Shown: positions 16,750-26,189 of the stretch, in pieces | Layout of the letters: each line of letters starts with the position of its first letter | How positions within the stretch are numbered: the first letter of the stretch is position 1 | DNA from: Pseudomonas ceruminis | GTDB taxonomy: Bacteria > Pseudomonadota > Gammaproteobacteria > Pseudomonadales > Pseudomonadaceae | NCBI RefSeq assembly: GCF_021602025.1 | Contig: NZ_BQHW01000027.1 | Coordinates: forward strand, 20,714 to 84,713 | Reading direction: 5' to 3' | Length of the DNA stretch: 64,000 bases | Program-made: the position numbers and the translations under genes | The notes under the pieces: generated by a model | What the model was told of the DNA's origin: nothing | Seen by the model: only the letters and a program-made list of their open reading frames with translations | Databases searched by the model: none

Positions 16750-17487
16750 TCAAGCTTGCCCCGGTTTTGCCGTGCGTGCCAGGCAATACACGTCAACGCG
16801 TCGTGCGCCGGCGCTGCGCAGCAGCTGGGCGATGGCGTGTGCGGTGGCCCCGGTGGTCAGCACATCATCCACCACAGCCACATGCCTGCCCTTGACCGCA
16901 TCTTCTGCGGCCAGGGCAAATGCCCGTTGCAGGTTACGGTGGCGAGCCCTGGCGTCCAGGCTTTGCTGGGCGGGTGTTTCGCGTGTGCGCAGCAGTAAGC
17001 GGTCGTTGCAATCTATTGCCAGGCCCTTTGACAACCAGCTTGCCAACATGCCGGCCTGATTGAAGCCGCGCTCGCGCAGTCGACGCCTGGCCAGCGGTAC
17101 GGGTAACAGCAGCTCTGGCCTCGGCTGGCCTTCTTCGAAACGGTGGCGCAGGTTCAAGCTGAGCATTTCGGCCATCAAGCGGCCCAGCGGCCATTGGCTG
17201 TTGTGCTTGAAGCGGTGGATCAAGGTGTCCATCGGAAACCCATAGTGCCAGGGCGCAACCACCAGGTCGAAGGCTGGGGCACGGCGGCTGCACTGGGCGC
17301 AGGTCAGCCCGGCCATCGGCAGGGGCAACGCGCAGTGCAGGCAGTACTCATCCAGCCAGGGCAGCGCTTGTTCGCAGGCGATGCACAAGGGGTAGGGCTG
17401 CTGCGCACTTTCATCGCAGAGCAAACAGACCTGATTAATATTTATACACTTGTAAACCAGTGCTTTTAACCAAGGTTGACAGTTCAT
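16750..17487 (-). CDS. comF: ComF family phosphoribosyltransferase-like protein
   Basis: A 245-residue protein. The N-terminal third carries Cys pairs of a double zinc ribbon (CLLC, CIAC, CLHC, CAQC), and the C-terminal part is a PRTase fold with the signature VAVVDDVLTTGATA. ComF proteins act in DNA uptake during transformation in competent species; in pseudomonads the role is less clear. The ATG at 17487 has GGAAGG before it. The first dozen codons overlap a BirA-type operator and the divergent bioB promoter region, so its expression could be tied to biotin status. The broken modE follows 26 bases downstream on the same strand. Confidence 0.92.
   Translation of the reverse strand: MNCQPWLKALVYKCININQVCLLCDESAQQPYPLCIACEQALPWLDEYCLHCALPLPMAGLTCAQCSRRAPAFDLVVAPWHYGFPMDTLIHRFKHNSQWPLGRLMAEMLSLNLRHRFEEGQPRPELLLPVPLARRRLRERGFNQAGMLASWLSKGLAIDCNDRLLLRTRETPAQQSLDARARHRNLQRAFALAAEDAVKGRHVAVVDDVLTTGATAHAIAQLLRSAGARRVDVYCLARTAKPGQA
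17450..17482 (+). promoter_or_regulatory. BirA-type bio operator and bioB promoter -35
   Basis: TTGTAAACC at 17450-17458 and GGTTGACAG at 17474-17482 form an inverted repeat with a 15-base spacer, closely resembling the known BirA operator (TTGTAAACC, about 16 bases, GGTTTACAA). The right half contains TTGACA at 17476-17481, a perfect -35 hexamer for bioB; a weak -10 would fall near 17499-17504. Bound BirA would therefore block bioB transcription when biotin is sufficient. The site lies inside codons 2-13 of the divergent comF. Confidence 0.8.
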
Positions 17488-17576
17488 AGGCCTTCCATGA
17501 CTATGCGAGCTATCCGTGATGCGCTGGTGGGCAGTCCTGTCCCGGCGCCAGCTACAGCCTAAACAAGGAAACACCG

Positions 17577-18635
17577 ATGAGCGCCAGCACAACTGCAACA
17601 ACACGTCACGACTGGGCCTTGGCCGAGGTAAAGGCCCTGTTCCTGCAACCGTTCAATGACTTGCTGTTCCAGGCGCAGACCGTGCACCGCGCGCATTTCG
17701 ACCCTAATCGCGTCCAAGTCTCCACCTTGCTGTCGATCAAGACCGGTGCCTGCCCGGAAGATTGCAAATATTGTCCGCAGTCCGGCCACTACAACACCGG
17801 GCTGGAAAAACAGAAGCTGATGGAAGTGCAGAAAGTGCTGGAAGAAGCCGCACGGGCCAAGGCCATCGGTTCGACCCGCTTCTGCATGGGCGCGGCCTGG
17901 AAGCACCCGTCCGCCAAAGATATGCCCTACGTGCTGGAGATGGTCAAAGGGGTCAAGGCCATGGGCCTGGAAACCTGCATGACCCTGGGCAAACTCGACC
18001 AGGAGCAGACCCAGGCCCTTGCCCAGGCTGGCCTGGACTACTACAACCACAACCTCGACACTTCGCCAGAGTTCTACGGCAGCATCATTACTACCCGCAC
18101 CTACGCAGAGCGCCTGCAAACCCTGGCCTATGTACGTGATGCCGGGATGAAGATCTGCTCTGGCGGCATCCTGGGCATGGGCGAGTCGCTGGACGACCGT
18201 GCCGGCCTGCTGATCCAGTTGGCCAACCTGCCCGAGCACCCGGAGTCGGTACCGATCAACATGCTGGTGAAAGTAGCTGGCACGCCGTTGGCCAATGAAG
18301 AAGATGTCGACCCGTTCGATTTCATCCGCATGCTGGCGGTCGCACGGATCCTCATGCCGAAGTCCCACGTGCGCCTGTCTGCCGGGCGCGAGCAGATGAA
18401 CGAGCAGATGCAGGCCCTGGCATTCATGGCCGGCGCCAATTCGATCTTCTACGGCGAAAAACTGCTGACCACTGCCAACCCGCAGGCTGACAAGGACATG
18501 CAGCTGTTCGCCCGCCTGGGCATCAAGCCCGAAGCACGCGAAGAGCACGCCGACGAAGTGCACCAGGCCGCCATCGAGCAGGCGCTGGTCGAACAACGCA
18601 GCAGCGAACTGTTCTACAACGCCGCGTCTGCCTGA
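17577..18635 (+). CDS. bioB: biotin synthase
   Basis: A 352-residue radical SAM enzyme that inserts sulfur into dethiobiotin, the last step of biotin synthesis. The SAM cluster motif is Cys59, Cys63 and Cys66 (ACPEDCKYC). The sacrificial [2Fe-2S] cluster ligands lie further on, in CMGAAW, CMTLG and CSGG segments, with the conserved Arg in [16 protein letters not shown] precedes the ATG by a suitable distance. First gene of the five-gene bio operon, one base before bioF, and behind a BirA-type operator. Confidence 0.98.
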   Translation: MSASTTATTRHDWALAEVKALFLQPFNDLLFQAQTVHRAHFDPNRVQVSTLLSIKTGACPEDCKYCPQSGHYNTGLEKQKLMEVQKVLEEAARAKAIGSTRFCMGAAWKHPSAKDMPYVLEMVKGVKAMGLETCMTLGKLDQEQTQALAQAGLDYYNHNLDTSPEFYGSIITTRTYAERLQTLAYVRDAGMKICSGGILGMGESLDDRAGLLIQLANLPEHPESVPINMLVKVAGTPLANEEDVDPFDFIRMLAVARILMPKSHVRLSAGREQMNEQMQALAFMAGANSIFYGEKLLTTANPQADKDMQLFARLGIKPEAREEHADEVHQAAIEQALVEQRSSELFYNAASA

Positions 18636-18636
18636 C

Positions 18637-19809
18637 ATGGCTTTCGACCTGCCAGCACGCCTGGCCGAACGGCGCGCTGCGGACCTGTATCGGCAGCGGC
18701 CACTGCTGGAAAGCCCGCAAGGGCCGGAGGTGGTGGTGGATGGCCAGCCACTGCTGGCCTTCTGCAGCAATGACTACCTGGGCCTGGCCAACCACCCCGA
18801 GGTCGTCGCCGCCTGGCAGGCGGGCGCCGAGCGCTGGGGTGTCGGCGGCGGCGCGTCGCACCTGGTGATTGGCCACAGCACCCCGCACCATCAGGTTGAA
18901 GAGGCACTGGCTGAGTTGACCGGTCGCCCACGTGCGCTGCTGTTTTCCACCGGGTACATGGCCAACCTCGGCGCCATTACGGCGTTGGTGGGGCAGGGCG
19001 ATACTGTGCTGCAAGACCGCCTCAACCATGCCTCGTTGCTCGATGGCGGCCTGCTCAGCGGCGCCCGTTTCAGCCGTTACCTGCACAACGATGCGGCAAG
19101 CCTGGCCAGCCGCCTGGATAAAGCCAGCGGCAACACCCTGGTGGTCACCGACGGCGTGTTCAGCATGGACGGCGACCTTGCCGATCTGCCAGCGCTGGCC
19201 AAGGTCGCGCGGGCGCGGGGCGCCTGGTTGATGGTCGATGATGCTCATGGCCTGGGGACCTTGGGGGCTCAGGGCGGCGGTATCGTCGAGCACTTCGGCC
19301 TGGGCATCGATGATGTGCCGGTGCTGATCGGTACGCTGGGCAAGGCCTGTGGCACGGCGGGTGCCTTTGTCGCTGGCAGTGAAGCGTTGATCGAGGCGCT
19401 GGTGCAGTTCGCCAGGCCCTACATCTACACCACCAGCCAGCCGCCGGCACTGGCCTGCGCCACGCTCAAGAGCCTGGAATTGCTGCGCCGCGAAACCTGG
19501 CGCCGGGAACACTTGGCGGCGTTGATCCGCCAGTTCCGCCAGGGCGCCGAGCAGATTGGCCTGCACCTGATGGACAGCCCCACCCCGATCCAGCCGATCG
19601 TGATTGGCGACAGTGCGCAGGCATTGCGCCTGTCACGCATGTTGCGTGAACGCGGCATGCTGGTGACCGCCATCCGCCCGCCTACTGTGCCCGCTGGCAG
19701 CGCCCGCCTGCGGGTCACCCTGAGCGCCGCGCACAGCGAGGCGCAGGTGCAGCTATTGTTGAATGCATTGGCCGATTGTTATCCACAGCTGGAGGCCGCC
19801 GATGCGTAA
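18637..19809 (+). CDS. bioF: 8-amino-7-oxononanoate synthase
   Basis: A 390-residue PLP enzyme joining pimeloyl-ACP and L-alanine to give 8-amino-7-oxononanoate. Family motifs are visible: [13 protein letters not shown] near the N-terminus, [14 protein letters not shown], the VDDAHGLG aspartate region that contacts the PLP ring, and the Schiff-base Lys236 in [13 protein letters not shown]. Length matches the family. The start lies one base after the bioB stop, and the end overlaps bioH by eight bases, so translation of the operon is tightly linked. Confidence 0.98.
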   Translation: MAFDLPARLAERRAADLYRQRPLLESPQGPEVVVDGQPLLAFCSNDYLGLANHPEVVAAWQAGAERWGVGGGASHLVIGHSTPHHQVEEALAELTGRPRALLFSTGYMANLGAITALVGQGDTVLQDRLNHASLLDGGLLSGARFSRYLHNDAASLASRLDKASGNTLVVTDGVFSMDGDLADLPALAKVARARGAWLMVDDAHGLGTLGAQGGGIVEHFGLGIDDVPVLIGTLGKACGTAGAFVAGSEALIEALVQFARPYIYTTSQPPALACATLKSLELLRRETWRREHLAALIRQFRQGAEQIGLHLMDSPTPIQPIVIGDSAQALRLSRMLRERGMLVTAIRPPTVPAGSARLRVTLSAAHSEAQVQLLLNALADCYPQLEAADA

Positions 19810-20533
19810 CCGATTGATCCTTTTGCCTGGCTGGGGGCTGGGCACTGCGGCGCTGGAACCGCTGGCCGCCAGTTTGCGCGCCCAGGATGCCCGTCTGCAG
19901 GTCGAGCTGATGCCCTTGCCGGAACTGCCTGACGCCGATGTACAGGCATGGGTCGACCATCTTGACCGCAAGTTGCCCAGCGATGCCTGGCTGGGGGGCT
20001 GGTCGCTTGGCGGCATGCTTGCCAGCGAGCTGGCGCGCAAGCGCGGCGACCACTGCTGCGGGTTGCTGACCCTGGCCAGCAACCCCAGTTTCGTGGCGCG
20101 GGGGGATTGGCCACATGGCATGGCCGATGACACCTTCGGTACGTTTCTCGACGGTTGCCGCAGCCATACCTCGGTGACCCTCAAGCGTTTCCGGACCTTG
20201 TGCAGCGAGGGTGCCCTGCAGCCGCGCACGCTGTTGCGCCAGCTGGGTGTCGGCGTGCCGGACACCGACCCGCTCTATCTGGCCACCGGGCTTGAAGTAC
20301 TGGCCAAGCTCGATACCCGCGAAGCACTACAAACCTACGCAGGCCCGCAACTGCACCTGTTCGCCGGCAGCGACGCGCTGGTGCCCCCGGAAGCGGCCAA
20401 GGCGCTGTGCGAACTGCTGCCCGACGTCGAGGTCGGGCTGGTTGAAGACAGTTCCCACGCCTTCCTGCTGGAGTACCCACAGGAGCTGGCGGCGGGCATC
20501 AAGAATTTTCTGCATGAGAGTGGCGATGACTAA
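19802..20533 (+). CDS. bioH: pimeloyl-ACP methyl ester esterase
   Basis: A 243-residue alpha/beta hydrolase that removes the methyl group from pimeloyl-ACP methyl ester, ending the BioC-initiated chain. The nucleophile elbow is GWSLGG with Ser68; the acid is in AGSDALVP and the His in [10 protein letters not shown] chose the ATG at 19802 because it overlaps the bioF stop (ATGCGTAA) and gives the usual family start [12 protein letters not shown]. The last codons overlap bioC. Its place inside the bio operon, rather than elsewhere as in E. coli, is normal for pseudomonads. Confidence 0.96.
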   Translation: MRNRLILLPGWGLGTAALEPLAASLRAQDARLQVELMPLPELPDADVQAWVDHLDRKLPSDAWLGGWSLGGMLASELARKRGDHCCGLLTLASNPSFVARGDWPHGMADDTFGTFLDGCRSHTSVTLKRFRTLCSEGALQPRTLLRQLGVGVPDTDPLYLATGLEVLAKLDTREALQTYAGPQLHLFAGSDALVPPEAAKALCELLPDVEVGLVEDSSHAFLLEYPQELAAGIKNFLHESGDD

Positions 20534-21344
20534 CCTTTCCCATCCAACCCTGCCAGGCGCTTTGCCGGACAAGCGCCAGGTCGCGGCGTCGTTCTCCCGT
20601 GCGGCGGCCAGCTACGACAGCGTGGCGGCGCTGCAGCGCGCCGTGGGCATGAGCCTGTTGGAACATCTGCCCGACCCGTTGATGCCTTCACGCTGGCTGG
20701 ACCTTGGCAGTGGCACCGGGCACTTCAGCCGTGTGCTGGCCGAGCGTTTCGCATCAGCAAGTGGGGTGGCCGTGGACATTGCCGAGGGTATGTTGCGCCA
20801 TGCCCGCGGCGAGCAGGGTGGGGCCCAGTACCATGTGGCGGGCGACGCTGAGCGCCTGCCGCTGCGCGATGCCAGTGTCGACCTGGTGTTTTCCAGCCTG
20901 GCGGTGCAGTGGTGCGGGCAGTTCGCCAGTGTGTTGGCCGAAGCCAGACGGGTATTGCGCCCCGGCGGTTTGCTAGCTTTCAGCAGCCTGTGTGTCGGTA
21001 CCCTTGATGAACTGCGCGCCAGTTGGCAGGCCGTGGATGGCAGGGTACATGTCAATCGCTTCCGCCGCTTCGAGGATTACCAGCGCCTGTGCGCGGCAAG
21101 TGGCTTTGAGTTACTGGGCCTTGAACGCCAGCCACATGTGCTGCACTACCCGGATGTGCGCAGCCTGACCCATGAGCTCAAGGCACTTGGCGCGCATAAC
21201 CTCAACCCTGGCCGGCCTGCCGGTCTGACCGGCCGCGCCCGCATGCAGGGCTTCTTGCAGGCGTATGAAGCGTTTCGCCAGCCTCAGGGGCTGCCAGCCA
21301 CCTACCAGGTGGTCTATGGTGTGTTGCGCAAGCCACAGGCATGA
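20526..21344 (+). CDS. bioC: malonyl-ACP O-methyltransferase
   Basis: A 272-residue SAM-dependent methyltransferase that caps malonyl-ACP so it can prime pimelate synthesis. Motif I is [16 protein letters not shown], followed by VDIAEGML and the post-motif SSLAVQWCG typical of BioC. The C-terminal region [24 protein letters not shown] is also characteristic. The ATG at 20526 overlaps the bioH stop; an ATG four codons earlier is possible. The next gene, bioD, follows after ten bases. Confidence 0.96.
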   Translation: MTNLSHPTLPGALPDKRQVAASFSRAAASYDSVAALQRAVGMSLLEHLPDPLMPSRWLDLGSGTGHFSRVLAERFASASGVAVDIAEGMLRHARGEQGGAQYHVAGDAERLPLRDASVDLVFSSLAVQWCGQFASVLAEARRVLRPGGLLAFSSLCVGTLDELRASWQAVDGRVHVNRFRRFEDYQRLCAASGFELLGLERQPHVLHYPDVRSLTHELKALGAHNLNPGRPAGLTGRARMQGFLQAYEAFRQPQGLPATYQVVYGVLRKPQA

Positions 21345-21354
21345 GAGGAGCGAG

Positions 21355-22035
21355 ATGAGCCAGGCCTATTTCATCGCCGGGACCGATACCGATGTCGGCA
21401 AGACCACCATTGCCGCTGGCCTGCTGCATGCCGCGCGGCTGCAAGGCCTGAGTACGCTGGGCGCCAAGCCGGTGGCGTCCGGCTGCACCGTGACGGCAAA
21501 GGGGCTGCGCAATGCCGATGCCCAGGCGCTGATCGACCAAAGCACGTTCAAGCTGGCCTATGAAGCGATCAACCCCTTTGCCTTCGAGCCGGCCATCGCA
21601 CCGCACGTGGCCGCGCGTGAGGCGGGCGTTGCGCTGGAGGTGCCTGCACTGCTGAAGGCAATGAAACACGTGCTGGATCAGGGCGCGGACTTCACCTTGG
21701 TCGAAGGCGCGGGTGGCTGGCGGGTACCGTTGTCCGATCATGCCAACCTCTCCGACCTGGCCATCGCCCTGAAGCTGCCGGTGATTCTTGTAGTAGGCGT
21801 GCGCCTGGGCTGCATCAACCACGCCCTGCTCAGCGCCGAGGCGATTGCCCGTGACGGGCTGCAACTGGCAGGCTGGGTGGCCAACATCATCGAGCCGCGC
21901 ACTTCGCGCCTGGAAGAGAACCTGGCCAGTCTGGCCGAGCGCTTGCCAGCGCCTTGCCTGGGGCGCGTGCCCCGGCTCAAGCACGCGAGTGCCGAAGCGG
22001 TGGCGGCGCATCTGCAGCTGGATTTGCTGGATTAG
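21355..22035 (+). CDS. bioD: dethiobiotin synthetase
   Basis: A 226-residue ATP-dependent enzyme closing the ureido ring to form dethiobiotin. The P-loop is GTDTDVGKTT near the N-terminus; the family Lys is in GAKPVASGC and the second nucleotide/metal motif is VEGAGGWRVPL. I chose the ATG at 21355, preceded by GAGAGGAG. It closes the bio operon: bioA (diaminopelargonate transaminase) is not in the window, as is usual where it lies elsewhere in the chromosome. Confidence 0.97.
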   Translation: MSQAYFIAGTDTDVGKTTIAAGLLHAARLQGLSTLGAKPVASGCTVTAKGLRNADAQALIDQSTFKLAYEAINPFAFEPAIAPHVAAREAGVALEVPALLKAMKHVLDQGADFTLVEGAGGWRVPLSDHANLSDLAIALKLPVILVVGVRLGCINHALLSAEAIARDGLQLAGWVANIIEPRTSRLEENLASLAERLPAPCLGRVPRLKHASAEAVAAHLQLDLLD

Positions 22036-22172
22036 TTGAGGGGCCGCTCAGGGCTGTCATATGTCCATGGCCTATCAACTAGCACTAGGCCATTAGGGAT
22101 TTAAACGGGCCTTTTCTACCTTGGCCTGCTTTAATTGACCCTGCTCACATCCAGCGTCATTGGAGTTTTGAC

Positions 22173-22469
22173 ATGGAAATCACCGGTAGCTCCGCCTACT
22201 ACGCGGGCCTCAGCGCCATTCAGACCGGGCAGAACCGCATCGACCAGGCCGCCGGCCAGATCGCCAACACCACGGTCGAACGCGCCGCCACCAGCCAGTC
22301 CAGCGACTTTCAGGCCGAGCGCCTGCGGGCGGTGGATCGCAGCCAACAGATGGACCTGGCCACCAGCACTGTGCAGCTTGCCCTGGGTAAAACCGAGGTC
22401 GAGCTGGGTGTGAAGGTTGCCAAAGCTTCCGACGAAATGCTCGGTCGCTTCATCGACACCTACGCCTGA
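22173..22469 (+). CDS. 98-residue protein resembling a minimal flagellar rod/hook protein
   Basis: A short protein beginning MEITGSSAYYAGLSAIQTGQ, with a GGAG ribosome-binding site seven bases before its ATG. The N-terminal third has a Gly/Ala-rich helix followed by GQIANTTVERAA, reminiscent of the ANANTTGY motif of rod and hook proteins. The C-terminal third, VQLALGKTEVELGVKVAKASDEMLGRFIDTYA in parts, resembles the closing helix of FlgE/FlgG-type proteins (KVIKTADEMLGTLID-like). The middle domains of real axial proteins are absent. No signal peptide or membrane helix. No flagellar genes are nearby. The similarity is my reading of motifs; function unknown. Confidence 0.85.
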   Translation: MEITGSSAYYAGLSAIQTGQNRIDQAAGQIANTTVERAATSQSSDFQAERLRAVDRSQQMDLATSTVQLALGKTEVELGVKVAKASDEMLGRFIDTYA

Positions 22470-22501
22470 CCCTCAGGCACCCCCACGAAACCACCATGGA
22501 A

Positions 22502-22574
22502 GCGGGTTTACCCGCGAATGTGTCCTGCCAGAGACCCTTACGGTTTGGCAGGGCTTATTCGCCGGTAAACCTGC
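22502..22574. repeat. REP-like inverted pair with internal hairpin
   Basis: A GCGGGTTTACCCGCGAAT block at 22502-22519 faces an imperfect complement ATTCGCCGGTAAACCTGC at 22557-22574. Between them a 6-bp CTGCCA/TGGCAG hairpin (22525-22551) is nested. This matches the paired, opposed REP units common in P. putida intergenic DNA. It follows the 98-residue gene and may also end its transcript. Confidence 0.75.
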
Positions 22575-22762
22575 GGCTGCACGCGCGTTTTTTGTGCGAT
22601 GGCATAAAAGCCATCTTTCGCGGCGTAAATGGCACCATAGTCCCTCCTTGACATCGGGCCATGCTAAACGTAAGTTTCAAACAACTGTTTGACCGAAAGC
22701 CACCCAAGAGCTGGTCGGTATCAGCGGTCTCCCCACCGGACTCATCACAGAGGTTCATCGCA

Positions 22763-24568
22763 ATGCCTGATTACAAAGCCCCCTTGCGTGATATTCGTTT
22801 CGTTCGCGACGAGCTGCTCGGCTACGAGGCGCACTATCAGAGCCTGCCGGGTTGCCAGGACGCCACGCCTGACATGGTTGACGCGATCCTCGAAGAAGGC
22901 GCGAAGTTCTGTGAACAGGTGCTGGCCCCGCTGAACCGTGTTGGTGACCTGGAAGGCTGCACCTGGAGCGAGTCGGGCGTGAAGACGCCTACCGGCTTCA
23001 AGGAAGCCTATGAGCAGTTTGTCGAGGGCGGCTGGCCGAGCCTGGCGCACGATGTCGCCCATGGTGGCCAAGGCCTGCCAGAGTCGTTGGGCCTGGCCCT
23101 GAGCGAGATGGTCGGGGAGTCCAACTGGTCATGGGGCATGTACCCAGGCCTGTCCCATGGTGCGATGAACACGATTTCCGCCCATGGCACTGCTGAGCAG
23201 CAGGAGGTCTACCTGACCAAGCTGGTATCCGGCGAATGGACCGGCACCATGTGCCTGACCGAACCGCACTGTGGTACCGACCTGGGCATGCTGCGTACCA
23301 AGGCCGAACCGCAGGCCGACGGCTCCTACAAGATTTCCGGGACCAAGATCTTCATCTCTGCCGGCGAACACGACATGGCCGGCAACATTGTCCATATCGT
23401 TCTGGCCCGCCTGCCCGACGCACCCGCCGGCACCAAAGGCATCTCCCTGTTCATCGTGCCCAAGTTCCTGCCCACCGCCGAAGGCGGCGTGGGTGAGCGC
23501 AATGGCGTGAGCTGTGGCTCGATCGAGCACAAGATGGGCATCCACGGCAACGCTACCTGCGTGATGAACTTCGACAGCGCCACCGGTTACCTGATTGGCC
23601 CGGCGAACAAGGGCCTGAATTGCATGTTCACCTTCATGAACACCGCTCGCCTGGGTACCGCGCTGCAAGGCCTGGCCCACGCCGAGGTGGCGTTCCAGGG
23701 TGGCTTGAAATACGCCCGTGACCGTCTGCAGATGCGTTCGCTGACCGGCCCTAAAGCCCCGGACAAGGCCGCTGACCCGATCATCGTCCACCCGGACGTG
23801 CGTCGCATGCTGCTGACCATGAAAGCCTTCGCCGAAGGCAATCGTGCAATGGTGTACTTCACCGCCAAGCAGGTGGACATCGTCAAGTACAGCCAGGACG
23901 AGGAAGAGCGCAAGAAGGCCGATGCGCTGCTGGCCTTCCTGACCCCGATCGCCAAAGCCTTCATGACCGAAGTCGGCTTCGAGGCGGCCAACCATGGCGT
24001 GCAGATCTACGGCGGCCACGGCTTCATTGCCGAGTGGGGCATGGAGCAGAACGTGCGCGACAGCCGTATCTCCATGCTGTACGAAGGCACCACCGGCATC
24101 CAGGCACTCGACCTGCTGGGCCGCAAAGTGCTGATGACCCAGGGCGAGGCGCTCAAGGGCTTCACCAAGATCGTGCACAAGTTCTGCCAGGCGCAGGAAG
24201 GCGTTGAAGCGGTCAAAGAGTTCGTCGAGCCACTGGCTGCGCTGAACAAGGAATGGGGCGAGCTGACCATGAAGGTGGGCATGGCTGCCATGAAGGACCG
24301 CGAGGAAGTGGGCGCTGCGTCGGTGGACTACCTGATGTACTCCGGTTATGCCTGCCTGGCGTACTTCTGGGCCGACATCGCTCGCCTGGCTGCCGAGAAG
24401 CTGGCTGCCGGTACCTCGGAAGAGGCGTTCTACACTGCCAAGCTGCAGACTGCGCGCTTCTACTTCCAGCGCATCCTGCCGCGCACCCGCGCTCACGTGG
24501 CGGCGATGCTGTCCGGTGCCGGTAACCTCATGGCAATGAAGGAAGAGGACTTCGGTCTGTCGATCTGA
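22763..24568 (+). CDS. acyl-CoA dehydrogenase, DmdC/FadE-like (first paralogue)
   Basis: A 601-residue FAD enzyme of the long acyl-CoA dehydrogenase type, with an extra C-terminal domain (PF12806-like) after the normal ACAD core. Motifs: MCLTEPHCGTDLG and YKISGTKIFISAGEHD in the middle beta domain, the FAD-binding QIYGGHGFIAEWG, and the catalytic Glu in MLYEGTTGIQALDLLGRK. It oxidises an acyl-CoA at the alpha-beta position in beta-oxidation; chain-length preference is not readable. The ATG at 22763 gives the family start MPDYKAPLRDIRF, shared with the second copy at 26190. A strong terminator follows. The two P. aeruginosa proteins FadE1 and FadE2 are likely relatives, from memory. Confidence 0.95.
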   Translation: MPDYKAPLRDIRFVRDELLGYEAHYQSLPGCQDATPDMVDAILEEGAKFCEQVLAPLNRVGDLEGCTWSESGVKTPTGFKEAYEQFVEGGWPSLAHDVAHGGQGLPESLGLALSEMVGESNWSWGMYPGLSHGAMNTISAHGTAEQQEVYLTKLVSGEWTGTMCLTEPHCGTDLGMLRTKAEPQADGSYKISGTKIFISAGEHDMAGNIVHIVLARLPDAPAGTKGISLFIVPKFLPTAEGGVGERNGVSCGSIEHKMGIHGNATCVMNFDSATGYLIGPANKGLNCMFTFMNTARLGTALQGLAHAEVAFQGGLKYARDRLQMRSLTGPKAPDKAADPIIVHPDVRRMLLTMKAFAEGNRAMVYFTAKQVDIVKYSQDEEERKKADALLAFLTPIAKAFMTEVGFEAANHGVQIYGGHGFIAEWGMEQNVRDSRISMLYEGTTGIQALDLLGRKVLMTQGEALKGFTKIVHKFCQAQEGVEAVKEFVEPLAALNKEWGELTMKVGMAAMKDREEVGAASVDYLMYSGYACLAYFWADIARLAAEKLAAGTSEEAFYTAKLQTARFYFQRILPRTRAHVAAMLSGAGNLMAMKEEDFGLSI

Positions 24569-24585
24569 TCCTGTCGTTTGCCAGC

Positions 24586-24626
24586 AAGCCGTCTGCCCTC
24601 ACGGGCAGGCGGCTTTTGCATTTTTA
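24586..24626 (+). terminator. Rho-independent terminator after the first acyl-CoA dehydrogenase
   Basis: A GC-rich stem (AAGCCGTCTGCCC and its near complement GGGCAGGCGGCTT, four-base loop) is followed by TTTTGCATTTTT. It sits 17 bases after the stop and should separate this gene from the diguanylate cyclase. Confidence 0.88.
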
Positions 24627-24781
24627 CGGCGCTGCAAAAGCGGCCCCCTAAGATTCAGTAACAACAAAAGCTCAAGCCCTCCGCCCCTGCTGCCGTTACC
24701 CGTGTATTCATCTATTCATGTGCGCTGCCGATGAAGTAAGGGCACAATGCCATTATTGATCTGCCGGGTCGGAGATTACCC

Positions 24782-26065
24782 TTGTTTCGTCTAAACGCTG
24801 TACGCGCCAGCCACTTCCTGCCTTCGCTGTTCCTGTTGTTGGCAGGGCTTGCGGCGGCCTATGCAAGAGACCTTAGCGTCTTTTTCACCTCGCTGTTCAA
24901 CGTGCTGCCCACCTTGGTCCTGTTGCTCGGCGGCGCCTATTGCGCCGTGTACCGCCGTCAACGCGAGCTGTTTCTGATGGTCACGGTGTACATCGCCTAC
25001 TTCCTGCTCGATACCCAGACCGATTACTACCGCGACAACGGCCGCGTACGCGATGACGCGGCGGTGATCTTCCACCTGGTGTGCCTGCTTTTGCCTGCGC
25101 TGTTCGGCTTGTATGGCGTCTGGCAGGAACGCACCCACCTGGCCCAGGACCTGCTTGCCCGTTTTGCCGTGCTGTTTGCCGTCAGCGGCGTGGCTGTGGC
25201 ACTCGAGCAGAGTTATCCCGAGGCGCTGCTGAGCTGGCTGGCGGAAATCCGCTGGCCGTCGCTGCATGGGCAGTGGATGAGCCTGATCCAGATGGTCTAT
25301 CCGCTGTTCATCGGGGTTTTGATCCTGTTGGTGGTGCAGTACCTGCGTGAACCCAGGCCGTTGCACGCGGCGCAGATCATCGGCTTGCTCGGCATTTTCT
25401 GGATGCTGCCGCAAACCTTCATCCTGCCGTTCACGCTGAACATCATGTGCAGCCAGGTGATGCTGATGATCGCCGCGGCGGTGTCCCACGAGGCGTATCA
25501 GATGGCCTTCCGCGACGAGCTCACCGGCTTGCCCGGGCGGCGCGCGCTGAACGAGCGCATGCAACGCCTGGGGCGCAACTACGTGATCGCCATGACCGAC
25601 GTCGATCACTTCAAGAAATTCAACGACACCCATGGCCACGATGTGGGTGACCAGGTACTGCGCCTGGTGGCTAGCCGGTTGTCCAAGGTGACGGGTGGTG
25701 GCCGCGCCTACCGTTATGGCGGTGAGGAATTTGCGCTGGTGTTCGCTGGCAAGACCGCCGAGGAATGCCTGCCCCATCTGGAAGCCGTTCGCGAGATGAT
25801 CGCCAACTATGCAATGCAGCTGCGTGACCAAAATAGCCGCCCGCAGGACGATACTGCGGGGCGACAGCGGCGGATCGGCAGCGCTTCGAGCACGGTATCG
25901 GTGACCATCAGTATCGGTGTGGCCGAGCGCCAGGTGGAGCACCGTAACCCGGAGGATGTGCTCAAGTCCGCCGACCAGGCGTTGTACAGCGCCAAGGGGG
26001 CAGGGCGGAACTGCGTCATGGTGGACGGGCAGCAATCGCGCCGTGGGGCGATTCGCATGGCGTGA
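24782..26065 (+). CDS. membrane-bound diguanylate cyclase (GGDEF)
   Basis: A 427-residue protein starting at TTG 24782 with GGAG seven bases upstream; no in-frame ATG precedes the first membrane helix. About seven hydrophobic segments fill residues 10-240, an integral sensory region without a periplasmic binding domain I recognise. The GGDEF domain runs from about 245: RDELTGLPGRRAL, DVDHFKKFNDTHGHDVGD, and the active-site GGEEF (an accepted catalytic variant). The inhibitory I-site RxxD is missing; the matching residues are TGGG, so product feedback at that site is unlikely. It should make cyclic di-GMP. It lies between two acyl-CoA dehydrogenase genes with its own spacing on each side. Confidence 0.94.
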   Translation: MFRLNAVRASHFLPSLFLLLAGLAAAYARDLSVFFTSLFNVLPTLVLLLGGAYCAVYRRQRELFLMVTVYIAYFLLDTQTDYYRDNGRVRDDAAVIFHLVCLLLPALFGLYGVWQERTHLAQDLLARFAVLFAVSGVAVALEQSYPEALLSWLAEIRWPSLHGQWMSLIQMVYPLFIGVLILLVVQYLREPRPLHAAQIIGLLGIFWMLPQTFILPFTLNIMCSQVMLMIAAAVSHEAYQMAFRDELTGLPGRRALNERMQRLGRNYVIAMTDVDHFKKFNDTHGHDVGDQVLRLVASRLSKVTGGGRAYRYGGEEFALVFAGKTAEECLPHLEAVREMIANYAMQLRDQNSRPQDDTAGRQRRIGSASSTVSVTISIGVAERQVEHRNPEDVLKSADQALYSAKGAGRNCVMVDGQQSRRGAIRMA

Positions 26066-26189
26066 CCGAAATGGACTTACTAGTCGCGTGATGACCCTAT
26101 GTCTCGCAAAAGTTGTTCGGTTACACTGGATTCAATCCCCGTGCCGCGGTTTCGTGAGACCGCCCCGACCCGACCAGCGAGAGGTTGTG

